Source: Xanthocytophaga flava (GTDB lineage Bacteria > Bacteroidota > Bacteroidia > Cytophagales > 172606-1). From it: a stretch of DNA of 64,000 nucleotides. The DNA is taken from NCBI RefSeq assembly GCF_030068545.1, contig NZ_JASJOR010000008.1:232968-296967 (forward strand). The letters are read 5' to 3'. Below are positions 56,206 to 64,000 of this stretch, piece by piece. A model generated the notes under the pieces. The model did no database searches. It worked only from the letters and a program-made list of their open reading frames with translations, and was not told where the DNA came from. The position numbers and the translations under genes were made by a program. Position 1 is the first letter of the stretch, and each line of letters opens with the position of its first letter.

Positions 56206-56760
56206 TTATTCAACTACTCCACCTGAAACGATAAATTTCATAATAGCTGTAGCTGAGGTATTGAGCATTGTTACATTTTCTCGTGGTACAATGTATAAAT
56301 CACCTGAGAAATTATAGGAATGGGGTAGATATACAGCTACTTTTTCTTCAATACCCAGATCATCCAGGTTTTGCTGTGTAATGAAACCAAGCTTATACAA
56401 AGAAGCTTCCTTATTAAGAAGTACCAGAACAGGCTGGTTGAATTTCTTTTTGTCTCCCACAAATGCTGAAATCAGATCTTTTAGGGAAGAATAGATAATA
56501 CGAACCAGTGGTAGTTTGGTGATTAGCTTTTCCAGTGAAAAGAAGATGGGTTTAACAATAAAGGAAGACCCAATATAACCGGTTAGGGTAAGTCCTGCCA
56601 GAACAATTGCCATTCCGACACCAGGATAGTGATCCAGAGGAAGCAGGTTATCAAGCCATTGGAAGGAGGCAATTAATACATAAATAGTGACACCGATAGG
56701 TGCACAGAAAATCAGACCACGAACGAGATATTTAAATACAGCAGTAATAAGTCGGTTCAT
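56206..56760 (-). CDS. DUF502 membrane protein
   Basis: The protein has 184 residues. Two membrane helices (about 10-32 and 48-65) are followed by a conserved cytoplasmic domain: IKPIFFSLEKLITKLPLVRIIYSS-like and LVLLNKEASLYKLGFITQ, then VYLPHSYNFSGDLYIVPREN. This matches DUF502, widespread inner-membrane proteins of unknown function. It has a terminator between it and ispH. Confidence 0.88.
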   Translation of the reverse strand: MNRLITAVFKYLVRGLIFCAPIGVTIYVLIASFQWLDNLLPLDHYPGVGMAIVLAGLTLTGYIGSSFIVKPIFFSLEKLITKLPLVRIIYSSLKDLISAFVGDKKKFNQPVLVLLNKEASLYKLGFITQQNLDDLGIEEKVAVYLPHSYNFSGDLYIVPRENVTMLNTSATAIMKFIVSGGVVE

Positions 56761-56818
56761 AAGGTAAAGGTAAGTGTTTGCAATGCTGTAAATAGAGACA
56801 CAATTTTTTGCAAAAATA

Positions 56819-56848
56819 AAAAAGGCTTCACATTCGTAAAGCCTTTTT
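56819..56848 (-). terminator. Rho-independent terminator after ispH
   Basis: Arms AAAAAGGCTT (56819-56828) and AAGCCTTTTT (56839-56848) with a 10-nt loop. It can act on the reverse strand after ispH. Confidence 0.75.
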
Positions 56849-56866
56849 GTAAAGAGTGATTGGCTT

Positions 56867-57760
56867 TTAGTGTGCCATCATCGGAAGGTTTTCAATATAA
56901 CATGCTACATTTTCCATCAACCACATGGGTGTGGAGGTAGCTCCGCAGATTCCTACAGATTCCACATTATCAAACCATTCAGCATTGAGTTCAGTTTCGT
57001 TTTCAATAAAATAACTGCGACTATTTTCAGATTGGCATACTCCGAAAAGGGCTTTTCCATTTGAACTTTTCTTCCCACTGACAAACACAATTACATCATG
57101 TTCATGGGAAAACTTACGAAGTTGAGGTTCACGGTTTGATACTTGCCGGCATATACTATCATTGGCATCTAGCATTACATCCAGACTAGCCTCAGGATTT
57201 ATTTTGTGAATACGCTCTTCAATGCGATCTTTCATTTTATAAAATCCTTGTGTGCTTTTAGTTGTCTGACTAAACAGACTGACAGGTCGGGAAAAATCAA
57301 TCTTGTCCAGATCTTCTTCCGTAGTGATAACAATGGCTTTATCCTGTGTTTGACCGGTTAGACCAATTACCTCTGCATGTCCTACCTGACCATAAATCAC
57401 AATCTGCCCATTTTCTTCTTCCATCTTGTCAAAAGCATGTTTTACCCTGTTTTGTAATTTCAATACCACAGGGCAAGAGGCGTCAATCAGTTCAATATTG
57501 TTTTTCAATGCCAGTTCATACGTAGCTGGAGGTTCACCATGTGCCCGAATCAGTAATTTGCAGTCATGCAGTTCTTTCATCTGTTCGCGGTCTATGATAC
57601 GTAAACCTTTATCATGCAACCGTTTTACTTCCATACTATTATGAACAATATCTCCCAGACAATAAAGAACCTCGGCTGTTTCCATTTCATCTTCCGCCAT
57701 TTGAATAGCATATTCTACACCAAAACAATACCCGGAATTTTTATCAATGGTCACTTTCAT
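56867..57760 (-). CDS. ispH: 4-hydroxy-3-methylbut-2-enyl diphosphate reductase
   Basis: The protein has 297 residues. The three [4Fe-4S]-binding Cys are Cys12 (YCFGVE), Cys96 (DASCPVV) and Cys204 (SICRQVSNR). His40, His74 (RAHGEPP) and His128 (GHAEV) match the substrate-binding His residues of E. coli IspH. It catalyses the last step of the non-mevalonate isoprenoid pathway, forming IPP and DMAPP. It follows cmk by 81 bp on the same strand. Confidence 0.96.
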   Translation of the reverse strand: MKVTIDKNSGYCFGVEYAIQMAEDEMETAEVLYCLGDIVHNSMEVKRLHDKGLRIIDREQMKELHDCKLLIRAHGEPPATYELALKNNIELIDASCPVVLKLQNRVKHAFDKMEEENGQIVIYGQVGHAEVIGLTGQTQDKAIVITTEEDLDKIDFSRPVSLFSQTTKSTQGFYKMKDRIEERIHKINPEASLDVMLDANDSICRQVSNREPQLRKFSHEHDVIVFVSGKKSSNGKALFGVCQSENSRSYFIENETELNAEWFDNVESVGICGATSTPMWLMENVACYIENLPMMAH

Positions 57761-57841
57761 ATGTAATTAAATAAACAGTTAATACTGTTAGTGGTAAAAT
57801 GGAAGAATTGTAATCTTCTTTAAACGAATTTTTATGACAAA

Positions 57842-58543
57842 TCAATGACTTTCCTTTTGTTCCTTTTCAATCATCTTACTGATCGCCAAATTTACTACAA
57901 ATTCAATTTGTTCTTCTATCGTAATATAAGTAGTATCTAGCAAATACGAATCTGGTGATTGGACAAGTGGGCTTTCTTTGCGAGTAGTGTCCAACAAATC
58001 CCGGTGCTTCAGATTTTCAATAATATCTTCCAGATCCACCATATCACCTTTCGCCATTAATTCCTGCTGACGCCGATAGGCTCTCACGTTCATATCGGCA
58101 TTCATAAATATTTTAAGTTCCGCATCCGGAAAAACTGTAGTACCAATATCTCTGCCATCCATAACAATCCCCCGCTTATGACCCACTTTTTGCTGTAATG
58201 TAACCAATGCCTTTCTGACCTCTGGCACTGCACTTACTTCACTGACCCGTTCTGAAATATACATCTTACGGATTTCTTCTTCAACATTTAATCCATTCAA
58301 ATAAGTTTCACTGGCATTGGTCTTTGAATTGTATTTAAACTGGATATTTATTTTTTGTAATGCTTCGTTAACCTGGCGGGGATCAGTAAGTGTGATATAA
58401 TTTTGGTGAAAGTACAGCGTTACAGCACGGTACATTGCACCCGTATCAATATAGGCATATTTAAGCTTCTCAGCTACTTTTTTGGCGGTAGTACTTTTGC
58501 CGCAGGCTGAGTATCCGTCAATGGCTACGATAATTTTTTTCAT
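57842..58543 (-). CDS. cmk: (d)CMP kinase
   Basis: The protein has 233 residues. The P-loop is IDGYSACGKSTTAKKVAEKL, and the nucleotide-binding YIDTGAMYRAVTL and GIVMDGRDIGTTVFPDAELK are cytidylate-kinase hallmarks. It transfers phosphate from ATP to CMP or dCMP. The cmk-ispH order is common in Bacteroidota. Start ATG at 58543 is clear. Confidence 0.95.
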   Translation of the reverse strand: MKKIIVAIDGYSACGKSTTAKKVAEKLKYAYIDTGAMYRAVTLYFHQNYITLTDPRQVNEALQKINIQFKYNSKTNASETYLNGLNVEEEIRKMYISERVSEVSAVPEVRKALVTLQQKVGHKRGIVMDGRDIGTTVFPDAELKIFMNADMNVRAYRRQQELMAKGDMVDLEDIIENLKHRDLLDTTRKESPLVQSPDSYLLDTTYITIEEQIEFVVNLAISKMIEKEQKESH

Positions 58544-58702
58544 TTAGTAAGGGTAAAAATACCTGAAAAGTGATTTACAGACTTTATCTGTTTGCAGACA
58601 GAATGATTGTCTGGAAATAAAACAACTCTGCAAATATAAAAACCTCTTGCTTAAAGAAAGATGTTTTTCTTTGAAGTTGTGTCGAATAGAAATAAAAAAG
58701 AA

Positions 58703-58728
58703 AACGCAACCTTATGTGAGGTTGCGTT
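58703..58728 (-). terminator. Reverse-strand terminator after the mini-lipoproteins
   Basis: Arms AACGCAACCT (58703-58712) and AGGTTGCGTT (58719-58728), loop of 6 nt. On the reverse strand the 3' side is TTCTTTTTTATTTC. Confidence 0.8.
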
Positions 58729-58820
58729 CTATTTGAAGAGGAGTAATTATGTATTTTCAATAGTTAGTTTTGATGGAATGATTGCAAAAGAGATAGTACC
58801 CTGAGATATTCTACAAGATA

Positions 58821-58952
58821 TTAGCGTCTATCGTGTTTCTTTCTGGTATGATCTACACTAAAGCTGCGTTTAGGCTGCCAAGCTTGTTGTGGGGGATGAT
58901 AACAGGAAGCTAGAATAGCACCTAGAATAGTCATAGCGATGATTTTTTTCAT
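58821..58952 (-). CDS. Mini-lipoprotein A (43 residues)
   Basis: The product starts MKKIIAMTILGAILASC with the lipid Cys at position 17, followed by a 26-residue mature tail containing YHPPQQAWQPKRSF and ending HTRKKHDRR. It is very basic and has one Trp. It shares the AWxPK block and the basic end with the gene at 59088. It lies between cmk and adenine deaminase, followed by a strong terminator. The function is unknown. It is too short for most automatic gene callers. Confidence 0.6.
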   Translation of the reverse strand: MKKIIAMTILGAILASCYHPPQQAWQPKRSFSVDHTRKKHDRR

Positions 58953-59087
58953 AGCTGTAGTAAATTAACGATTAAAGTTTTTTAGTTATGTTCTCTGTTC
59001 GTAGATACCATTAAGTGAATAATGGTGACTCTGTCTTTGAGTCTGTTGATGTAAGAATTAAACGCTTGATGAGTGACTAAAGCCATC

Positions 59088-59234
59088 TCAACGTTTCTGG
59101 TGTTTCCTTGGGCTTTTGAATGAATCTCTTGAGTGATCCTTTGGTGTCCAGGCTTTAATGAGTGGATTATTATAACGTGGAGCACAAGCTGCAAGGCTTA
59201 TACTTATTATCAGAAATGTACAAAGCTTTTTCAT
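59088..59234 (-). CDS. Mini-lipoprotein B (48 residues)
   Basis: The product starts MKKLCTFLIISISLAAC (lipid Cys17) and has a 31-residue mature tail APRYNNPLIKAWTPKDHS, ending SPRKHQKR. It is paralogous to mini-lipoprotein A: the same signal length, Cys position, AWxPK motif and basic C-terminus. The gap between the two genes is 135 bp. Likely an outer- or inner-membrane lipopeptide of unknown function. Confidence 0.6.
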   Translation of the reverse strand: MKKLCTFLIISISLAACAPRYNNPLIKAWTPKDHSRDSFKSPRKHQKR

Positions 59235-59461
59235 GTTCCTATGGCTGGTTAATATTGTTTAAAAGTGTTGAGGCTACTCACTAATTGATTTGATAATCAA
59301 TTGGTTTGAATCGGTTTTTCTTTTTATTTTTTAATTCCATAACCTTGTTAGAAGGTAACCAGCTAATTGTATACAGGATTGTCTGTTTTCAGTTATATGT
59401 AAGTTTTGTTTTTATTTGCCACATTATTCGATAGTTAGACCCTATTTCGCTGATTTTTTAA

Positions 59462-61090
59462 ATGAACACTTTAGATATAACAGGACAACTGGTTGATATA
59501 CACCAGAAGAGAATTTACCCTGCCAGAATTGTTATCCAACATGGTAAAATTGCGGAGATAACTCCCATGGAGTCAGCACCAGAGGTATTTATAATTCCCG
59601 GTTTTGTGGATGCGCATGTACATATCGAAAGTTCGATGCTTACTCCCTGTCAGTTTGCTCGTCTGGCAGTGGTTCATGGTACGATAGCGACTGTTTCAGA
59701 TCCTCATGAGATTGGAAATGTGCTGGGTCTGGAAGGTGTAAGGTATATGATTGAAAATGGTAAGATGGTTCCCTTTTATTTCAATTTTGGAGCTCCATCG
59801 TGCGTGCCAGCCACTATTTTTGAAACAGCAGGTGCCGAGATAACAGTGGATGATGTACAGGAGTTATTGCAAATGGAGGAAATAAAGTATCTCGCTGAAA
59901 TGATGAACTACCCGGGTGTGTTGCACCAGGATGCTTCTGTAATGGCAAAAATTGGGGCTGCGAAAAAGGTAGGCAAACCTGTAGATGGTCATGCTCCCGG
60001 ATTGAGAGGAGAGCAGGCATTGACATATATAGAGGCAGGTATTAGCACTGATCATGAATGTTTTACAGCAGAAGAGGCGTTGGATAAGCTGAAAGGAGGG
60101 ATGAAAATACTGATTCGTGAAGGAAGTGCGGCAAAGAATTTTGAGGCGTTGATTGAACTTCTGCCTGACTATCCAGATCAGATGATGTTTTGTTCTGATG
60201 ACAAGCATCCCGATAGCTTGGTTTCTGGACATATCAATGTGTTGGCTGCCAGAGCGGTAGAGAAAGGTTATGATGTGTTTGATGTCTTACAGGTGGCTTG
60301 TATAAATCCTGTGTTACATTATAAACTGGATTCGGGATTGATTCGGGTTGGAGATAATGCTGATTTGATTGTGGTACAAAACCTGAAATCTTTTAAAGTG
60401 CTTCAAACCTACATTAAAGGAAGCTTGGTTGCTGAGAATGGTCAGACAAATATTTCATCTTTTGAAAGTAAGATTATCAATCACTTTGACGTTTCTTTCA
60501 AATCTTCTGACCAATTCCTTGTCAAAGATAGTGGAAAACAGATTATAGTGATAGAGGCCATTGATGGACAACTTATAACAAATAAGCTAACTTATCAGCC
60601 ACTTGTACAAAATGGGTACATTCAAAGTGATGTTAAAAACGATATACTGAAAATTGCTGTTGTGAATCGCTACCATGAAGCGCCTGTTGCCATAGGATTT
60701 ATTAAGAATATGGGATTAAAAGAGGGAGCTCTGGCATCATCAGTGGCACATGACTCACACAATATTATAGTAGTAGGAGTAGATGATGAGTCTATATGCA
60801 AAGCTGTGAATCTAATTATTGACGCTAAAGGGGGATTAGCTGGTGTGACCCAACAGGAAGAACAGGTTATTGCTTTACCAATTGCTGGTTTGATGACAGG
60901 GGTAGATGGCTATCTGGTGGCTCAGCAGTATGAGAATCTGGATGTGATGGCCAAAAAAATGGGCAGTACCTTATTATCTCCCTTTATGACATTATCTTTT
61001 ATGGCATTGCTCGTGATTCCATCTTTGAAACTAAGTGATAAAGGTTTATTTGATGGAGATATATTTCAGTTTGTGCCAGTGGTAAAGTAA
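59462..61090 (+). CDS. ade: Adenine deaminase
   Basis: The protein has 542 residues. The amidohydrolase metal motif DAHVHIESSM is near 50, followed by AVVHGTIATVSDPHEIGNVLG. HAPGLRGEQALTYIEAGIST and the acidic SDDKHPDSLVSGH carry further metal ligands. The C-terminal domain (NRYHEAPVAIGFIKNMGLKE, SSVAHDSHNIIVVGVDD) is typical of Ade. It converts adenine to hypoxanthine for purine salvage. The gene stands alone with no recognised purine riboswitch upstream. Confidence 0.96.
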   Translation: MNTLDITGQLVDIHQKRIYPARIVIQHGKIAEITPMESAPEVFIIPGFVDAHVHIESSMLTPCQFARLAVVHGTIATVSDPHEIGNVLGLEGVRYMIENGKMVPFYFNFGAPSCVPATIFETAGAEITVDDVQELLQMEEIKYLAEMMNYPGVLHQDASVMAKIGAAKKVGKPVDGHAPGLRGEQALTYIEAGISTDHECFTAEEALDKLKGGMKILIREGSAAKNFEALIELLPDYPDQMMFCSDDKHPDSLVSGHINVLAARAVEKGYDVFDVLQVACINPVLHYKLDSGLIRVGDNADLIVVQNLKSFKVLQTYIKGSLVAENGQTNISSFESKIINHFDVSFKSSDQFLVKDSGKQIIVIEAIDGQLITNKLTYQPLVQNGYIQSDVKNDILKIAVVNRYHEAPVAIGFIKNMGLKEGALASSVAHDSHNIIVVGVDDESICKAVNLIIDAKGGLAGVTQQEEQVIALPIAGLMTGVDGYLVAQQYENLDVMAKKMGSTLLSPFMTLSFMALLVIPSLKLSDKGLFDGDIFQFVPVVK

Positions 61091-61319
61091 TGTTGCCTCA
61101 TAAAATGTGTCTGAAATATGTCGAATTGTGGAGAATATATCCCAGTTTGGACATATAAAAAGAGAAGTTTGGCGTGGGTTATAAATTGAGTTTTTTTAAT
61201 TAAGTTATTGATATTCAGTACACTGCCGTATGGATTGAAGATTCGCTGTCGTTTGTGCACACATTTTTTAGCAAAAGCTGTATTAATATTATTTTTTGAT
61301 ACACTAAACTATTTCAAAG

Positions 61320-61844
61320 ATGAAAACGACAAAATTAACTTTTTTAGCTGTTCTAATGTGCCTTTTCACAATTAGTTTTACATTGCCAAGTTGTGAATCT
61401 AAAACTGAGAGAGCGGCAGAGAATGTTGAAGATGAAAAAGAAGATGTACAAGAAGCACAGCGGGATGCACAAGGTAATATAGCTGAAGAGCAAGCTGAAC
61501 TAGACAGTGCACGGGTAGATCTGGCCGAAGCATGGATGAAAGAAAGAGAAGATATGAGAATGGAACTTCAGGAAGAACGTGTGAAACTGGATACAAAAAT
61601 CAATGATCTGGAAACAGATATGAAAGCTGCTAAAGCAGATGCTAAAGAAGATTATCGTAAGGCAATTGCTGATTTGAGAGAAGAACGTCGTGAGATGGAT
61701 GCTAAAACAGAGCGTCTGCAAAACTCAACCAAAGCAAATTGGGAAGAAACTAAAGCTGATGTTCGTCAAACTGCTGATCGGGTAGAGGCTAAACTGAAAA
61801 AAGCAGGTAAAGACGTAAAAGATTACTTTAAAGGTGATAACTAA
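61320..61844 (+). CDS. Coiled-coil lipoprotein
   Basis: The protein has 174 residues with a lipoprotein signal ending TLPSC (Cys25) followed by ESKTE. The mature protein is a single Glu/Lys/Ala/Arg-rich coiled coil (DEKEDVQEAQRDAQGNIAEE, then REDMRMELQEERVKLDTKI), ending KDVKDYFKGDN. It resembles small coiled-coil lipoproteins induced by envelope or osmotic stress. A very clear terminator follows. Confidence 0.65.
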   Translation: MKTTKLTFLAVLMCLFTISFTLPSCESKTERAAENVEDEKEDVQEAQRDAQGNIAEEQAELDSARVDLAEAWMKEREDMRMELQEERVKLDTKINDLETDMKAAKADAKEDYRKAIADLREERREMDAKTERLQNSTKANWEETKADVRQTADRVEAKLKKAGKDVKDYFKGDN

Positions 61845-61869
61845 GCAATCGTTATCTAGTTAAACTGAT

Positions 61870-61904
61870 GCTGACCAGAAACCTGGTCAGCATTTTTTAT
61901 TTTC
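61870..61904 (+). terminator. Rho-independent terminator
   Basis: Perfect arms GCTGACCAG (61870-61878) and CTGGTCAGC (61883-61891), 4-nt loop, followed by ATTTTTTATTTT. Confidence 0.88.
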
Positions 61905-61913
61905 AACACATTC

Positions 61914-62726
61914 TTATTTCGATTTTTTAGGTGGGTTTAGTACTTCCAAGGCTTTATAAACGGCTTGGTGAAGAATAGTAGCATGGTTAAGATCCGGGAA
62001 ATAGCCGAAGCTTACTTTTATATTTTTATTCTTTTGCAAAACTTCCACCAGGTTTTTTGCATCTCCTTCCATAATGGGACCTTCTTTGCCCACTGCTACA
62101 TAGATATCCATTGGAGAAGCTGAGAAAATAGGTTTTATTGCCAGTAAGGATTCTTTGTCCCACCACAGGCTAGGACTTACAATAATATACTGAGTAAAAA
62201 GATCTGGTTTCTTAAAGACTATTTCAGTTGCAAGTAAACCTCCTAATGACTGCCCAATCAGTGTTTTTGATGAGTTTGTACGATAGTTTTTACTGATAAA
62301 TGGTTGTAGTTCCTTTTCAATAAACCCTAAAAACTTTTGAGAACCACCCGTAGTTGGAAAATCCTTTTTGTCTTTGGCAATTGTCGTCGGGAAAGTGAAA
62401 TCGCGTCTTCTGTCTACATTGGCGATACCTACTACAATACTTGGAGGCATCATCTGCATCATGGTGAAAAACTGGACAAGTCCACAAATATGAACAAAGT
62501 CTTCATTTGCTGAGCCATCTAACAGATACATTACTGGGTAACGAGTTGTATCTCCATTTGAATAGCCTTCAGGTAAATAAATATTTATAATTCTCTTTTC
62601 TCTCAGTTGAGAGGACTCTAATTCTATAGTTTGTCCCAATACAAAAGGCTTAGGGGTTAAAGAACTATTTTGTGCATGTAACGCAATTGAAAATAGAAAG
62701 AAGCTTAACAGGTAGAGTTGTTTCAT
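61914..62726 (-). CDS. Secreted alpha/beta-hydrolase esterase (esterase D-like)
   Basis: The protein has 270 residues with a signal peptide (about 1-18, ending LHAQ). The fold is an alpha/beta hydrolase of the putative esterase (PF00756) type: RIINIYLPEGYSNGDTTRYPVMYLLDG-like, the nucleophile elbow IGQSLGGLLATEI, and LNHATILHQAVY near the end with the catalytic His. It is periplasmic. The substrate (such as a ferric siderophore or a carbohydrate ester) is unknown. Confidence 0.87.
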   Translation of the reverse strand: MKQLYLLSFFLFSIALHAQNSSLTPKPFVLGQTIELESSQLREKRIINIYLPEGYSNGDTTRYPVMYLLDGSANEDFVHICGLVQFFTMMQMMPPSIVVGIANVDRRRDFTFPTTIAKDKKDFPTTGGSQKFLGFIEKELQPFISKNYRTNSSKTLIGQSLGGLLATEIVFKKPDLFTQYIIVSPSLWWDKESLLAIKPIFSASPMDIYVAVGKEGPIMEGDAKNLVEVLQKNKNIKVSFGYFPDLNHATILHQAVYKALEVLNPPKKSK

Positions 62727-62905
62727 AGAGAATCAGTATAGAAATCAAGTGTTTAAACAAATGTATCATTTTTTGTGAATGGACAGTAATGACCTTTTGT
62801 CAAACGGTTAGAGCTATCTTCTGCTAAATAGAAAAACAATGATTTTTTACAATTTTCTGCTTCTCTGCCCCGGTACTTTTGTCATAGAAACAAGCCAATT
62901 GTATC

Positions 62906-63784
62906 ATGAAAAATAACCAAATATGGATCTGCCTGCTTGGCACTACGTTGCTAACAGGGATAAGCACAGACGCTCAATCCCTATCAAAAAAATCAATTAA
63001 ACATACCAAACATAAGGAAGTTTCTATGACTACATCTGCAGCAAACAAAGAAGTGATATATACTTTGTATGAACAGGGCCTTAACCAGCGAAATCGTCAG
63101 GTATTGACATCATTGTTATCAAATGAATATATAGCTACAAGTGGGAAAAGAGGAATTGACGGATTTGAAGAATCTATTGTAGCTTTGCTTAAAGCTTTTC
63201 CGGATGCAAAGTGGAAAATAATTGACCTGATCAGTGAAGACGACAAAGTGGTAGTCCGTCAATCTGTGCATGGTACACAAACTGCTCAATTCCAGAATAT
63301 AAAAGCAACAGGCAAAACCATTGATACAAATGCTATCGTAATCTATCAACTGAAAGATGGAAATATTATCAGTAGTCACATCCTGACCGACAGACTAGGA
63401 TTCCTGCAACAATTGGGTGTATTGCCTGTTGATCTCTCAACTGTAGCTGTAAAAGTTAAAAATGAACTGCAAGTTACTTTTATAGATAAATTTTTTGTCC
63501 CTAAGGCTGCTAAGGATGAATTTCATCAAAGAGTAACTATCAACCGAAACTTTATCAAGACACTACCTGGATTTGTAAAGGACATTGTGTATGAACACAC
63601 GGATGAAAATGGAAATCTTACGTGTATTACTATGGCAACTTGGGAAAGTCAACAGGCTCTGGATCATGCCAAACATACTGTACAAGCAGAATATACAAAA
63701 GAGGGATTTAACCCATCCGAAATGTTGACACGTTTGGGGATTACCATGGATAGGTCTATTTATCAAGAAGTAGAAAGTAATTAA
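62906..63784 (+). CDS. Secreted SnoaL-like/ABM fusion protein
   Basis: The protein has 292 residues with a signal peptide (about 1-23, ending TDAQ). Residues about 45-175 resemble a SnoaL-like/ester-cyclase fold (NKEVIYTLYEQGLNQRNRQV, then DAIVIYQLKDGNIISSH-like). Residues about 185-290 resemble an antibiotic-biosynthesis-monooxygenase (ABM) domain (VTFIDKFFVPKAAKDEFHQR, then NLTCITMATWESQQALDHAK). The two folds in one secreted chain are unusual. A TACTTTTG -7-like element is at 62874-62881. The function is unknown. Confidence 0.78.
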   Translation: MKNNQIWICLLGTTLLTGISTDAQSLSKKSIKHTKHKEVSMTTSAANKEVIYTLYEQGLNQRNRQVLTSLLSNEYIATSGKRGIDGFEESIVALLKAFPDAKWKIIDLISEDDKVVVRQSVHGTQTAQFQNIKATGKTIDTNAIVIYQLKDGNIISSHILTDRLGFLQQLGVLPVDLSTVAVKVKNELQVTFIDKFFVPKAAKDEFHQRVTINRNFIKTLPGFVKDIVYEHTDENGNLTCITMATWESQQALDHAKHTVQAEYTKEGFNPSEMLTRLGITMDRSIYQEVESN

Positions 63785-64000
63785 TACAGAGGAGTAAGTT
63801 CTTATCTAGTTCCAGATATTTTGTGACGGTTTTATCAATAAAGAAACCTCACCCTCTGTCCTTCTGAAAGAAGCTCATATCTTGTAAAGGTTAAGAAAAA
63901 GTACAATTTTGAATAAAATACTTGGTTAGTAAACTATTCACCCCTTGTAAGAGCCCTAAAAGAAACATAGATATGTTGAGTAGGCTATTCTTTCAATACT

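Noticed and set aside
59235..59461. Purine riboswitch before adenine deaminase
   Set aside because: No three-way-junction arrangement or conserved loop bases could be found by eye.
1..64000. tRNA or rRNA genes
   Set aside because: No cloverleaf with a GTTCRANYC-type arm or CCA end, and no rRNA-like stretch, was noticed in the gaps. A dedicated search was not possible.

Overview
The window is AT-rich DNA from a member of the Bacteroidota, most likely order Cytophagales. The evidence is a SusC/SusD-type outer-membrane pair, many lipoproteins with the Bacteroidota signature of Cys followed by Lys-Lys-Asp or a similar polar run, TAnnTTTG-type -7 elements, a MoxR/Bat von Willebrand operon, and LytS/LytTR and 7TM-DISM/NarL two-component pairs. 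No rRNA, tRNA, CRISPR array, complete insertion sequence or prophage was found. Genus-level placement is not possible from the sequence alone.

Layout. 1-2.6 kb: two tandem metallo-beta-lactamase-fold genes (the first cut by the window edge) converging on a secreted ThuA-like gene. 3.2-6.5 kb: two reverse-strand lipoproteins, one carrying a caspase-like His-Gly/Cys pair and an IPT-like domain. 6.8-8.7 kb: a LytS-type kinase and LytTR regulator. 9-11.2 kb: small genes around a noncoding array of about nine 18-bp degenerate palindromes, mostly spaced exactly 28 bp apart. 11.3-18.5 kb: AraC regulator, SusC/SusD pair and a lipoprotein. 18.7-28.7 kb: mostly housekeeping-accessory singletons (VOC, AraC, LysR, EthD, YciI, DinB, HEAT), plus a TetX-like monooxygenase broken by one in-frame TGA. 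28.7-33.3 kb: 7TM sensor kinase and NarL-type regulator beside a large secreted protein, with three near-identical 18-bp palindromes around them. 33.5-39.6 kb: SRPBCC membrane protein, a decayed DUF6157 pseudogene, a DsbA-like protein, a leucine-rich-repeat protein, prfC and a YfeS-like gene.

39.9-52.6 kb is the most coherent block, a Bat-type operon. The order is MoxR ATPase, CPxC protein, DUF58, BatD-like, BatA, then a FadL-type porin and an SGNH lipase-like lipoprotein, then BatB, BatC and a BatD-BatE fusion. A Crp/Fnr regulator and a DoxX gene with a likely Crp/Fnr operator follow. 52.6-64 kb holds a lipoprotein, GH1 beta-glucosidase, glycosyltransferase, DUF502, ispH, cmk, two paralogous mini-lipoproteins of 43 and 48 residues, adenine deaminase, a coiled-coil lipoprotein, an esterase and a SnoaL/ABM fusion.

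No single undescribed system dominates. The best leads are the 28-bp-phased palindrome array (10151-10401), the caspase-like lipoprotein pair, the palindromes around the 7TM kinase, the tandem mini-lipoproteins, and the porin/lipase insertion into the Bat operon. Function calls rest on motif recognition by eye; no database search was run.
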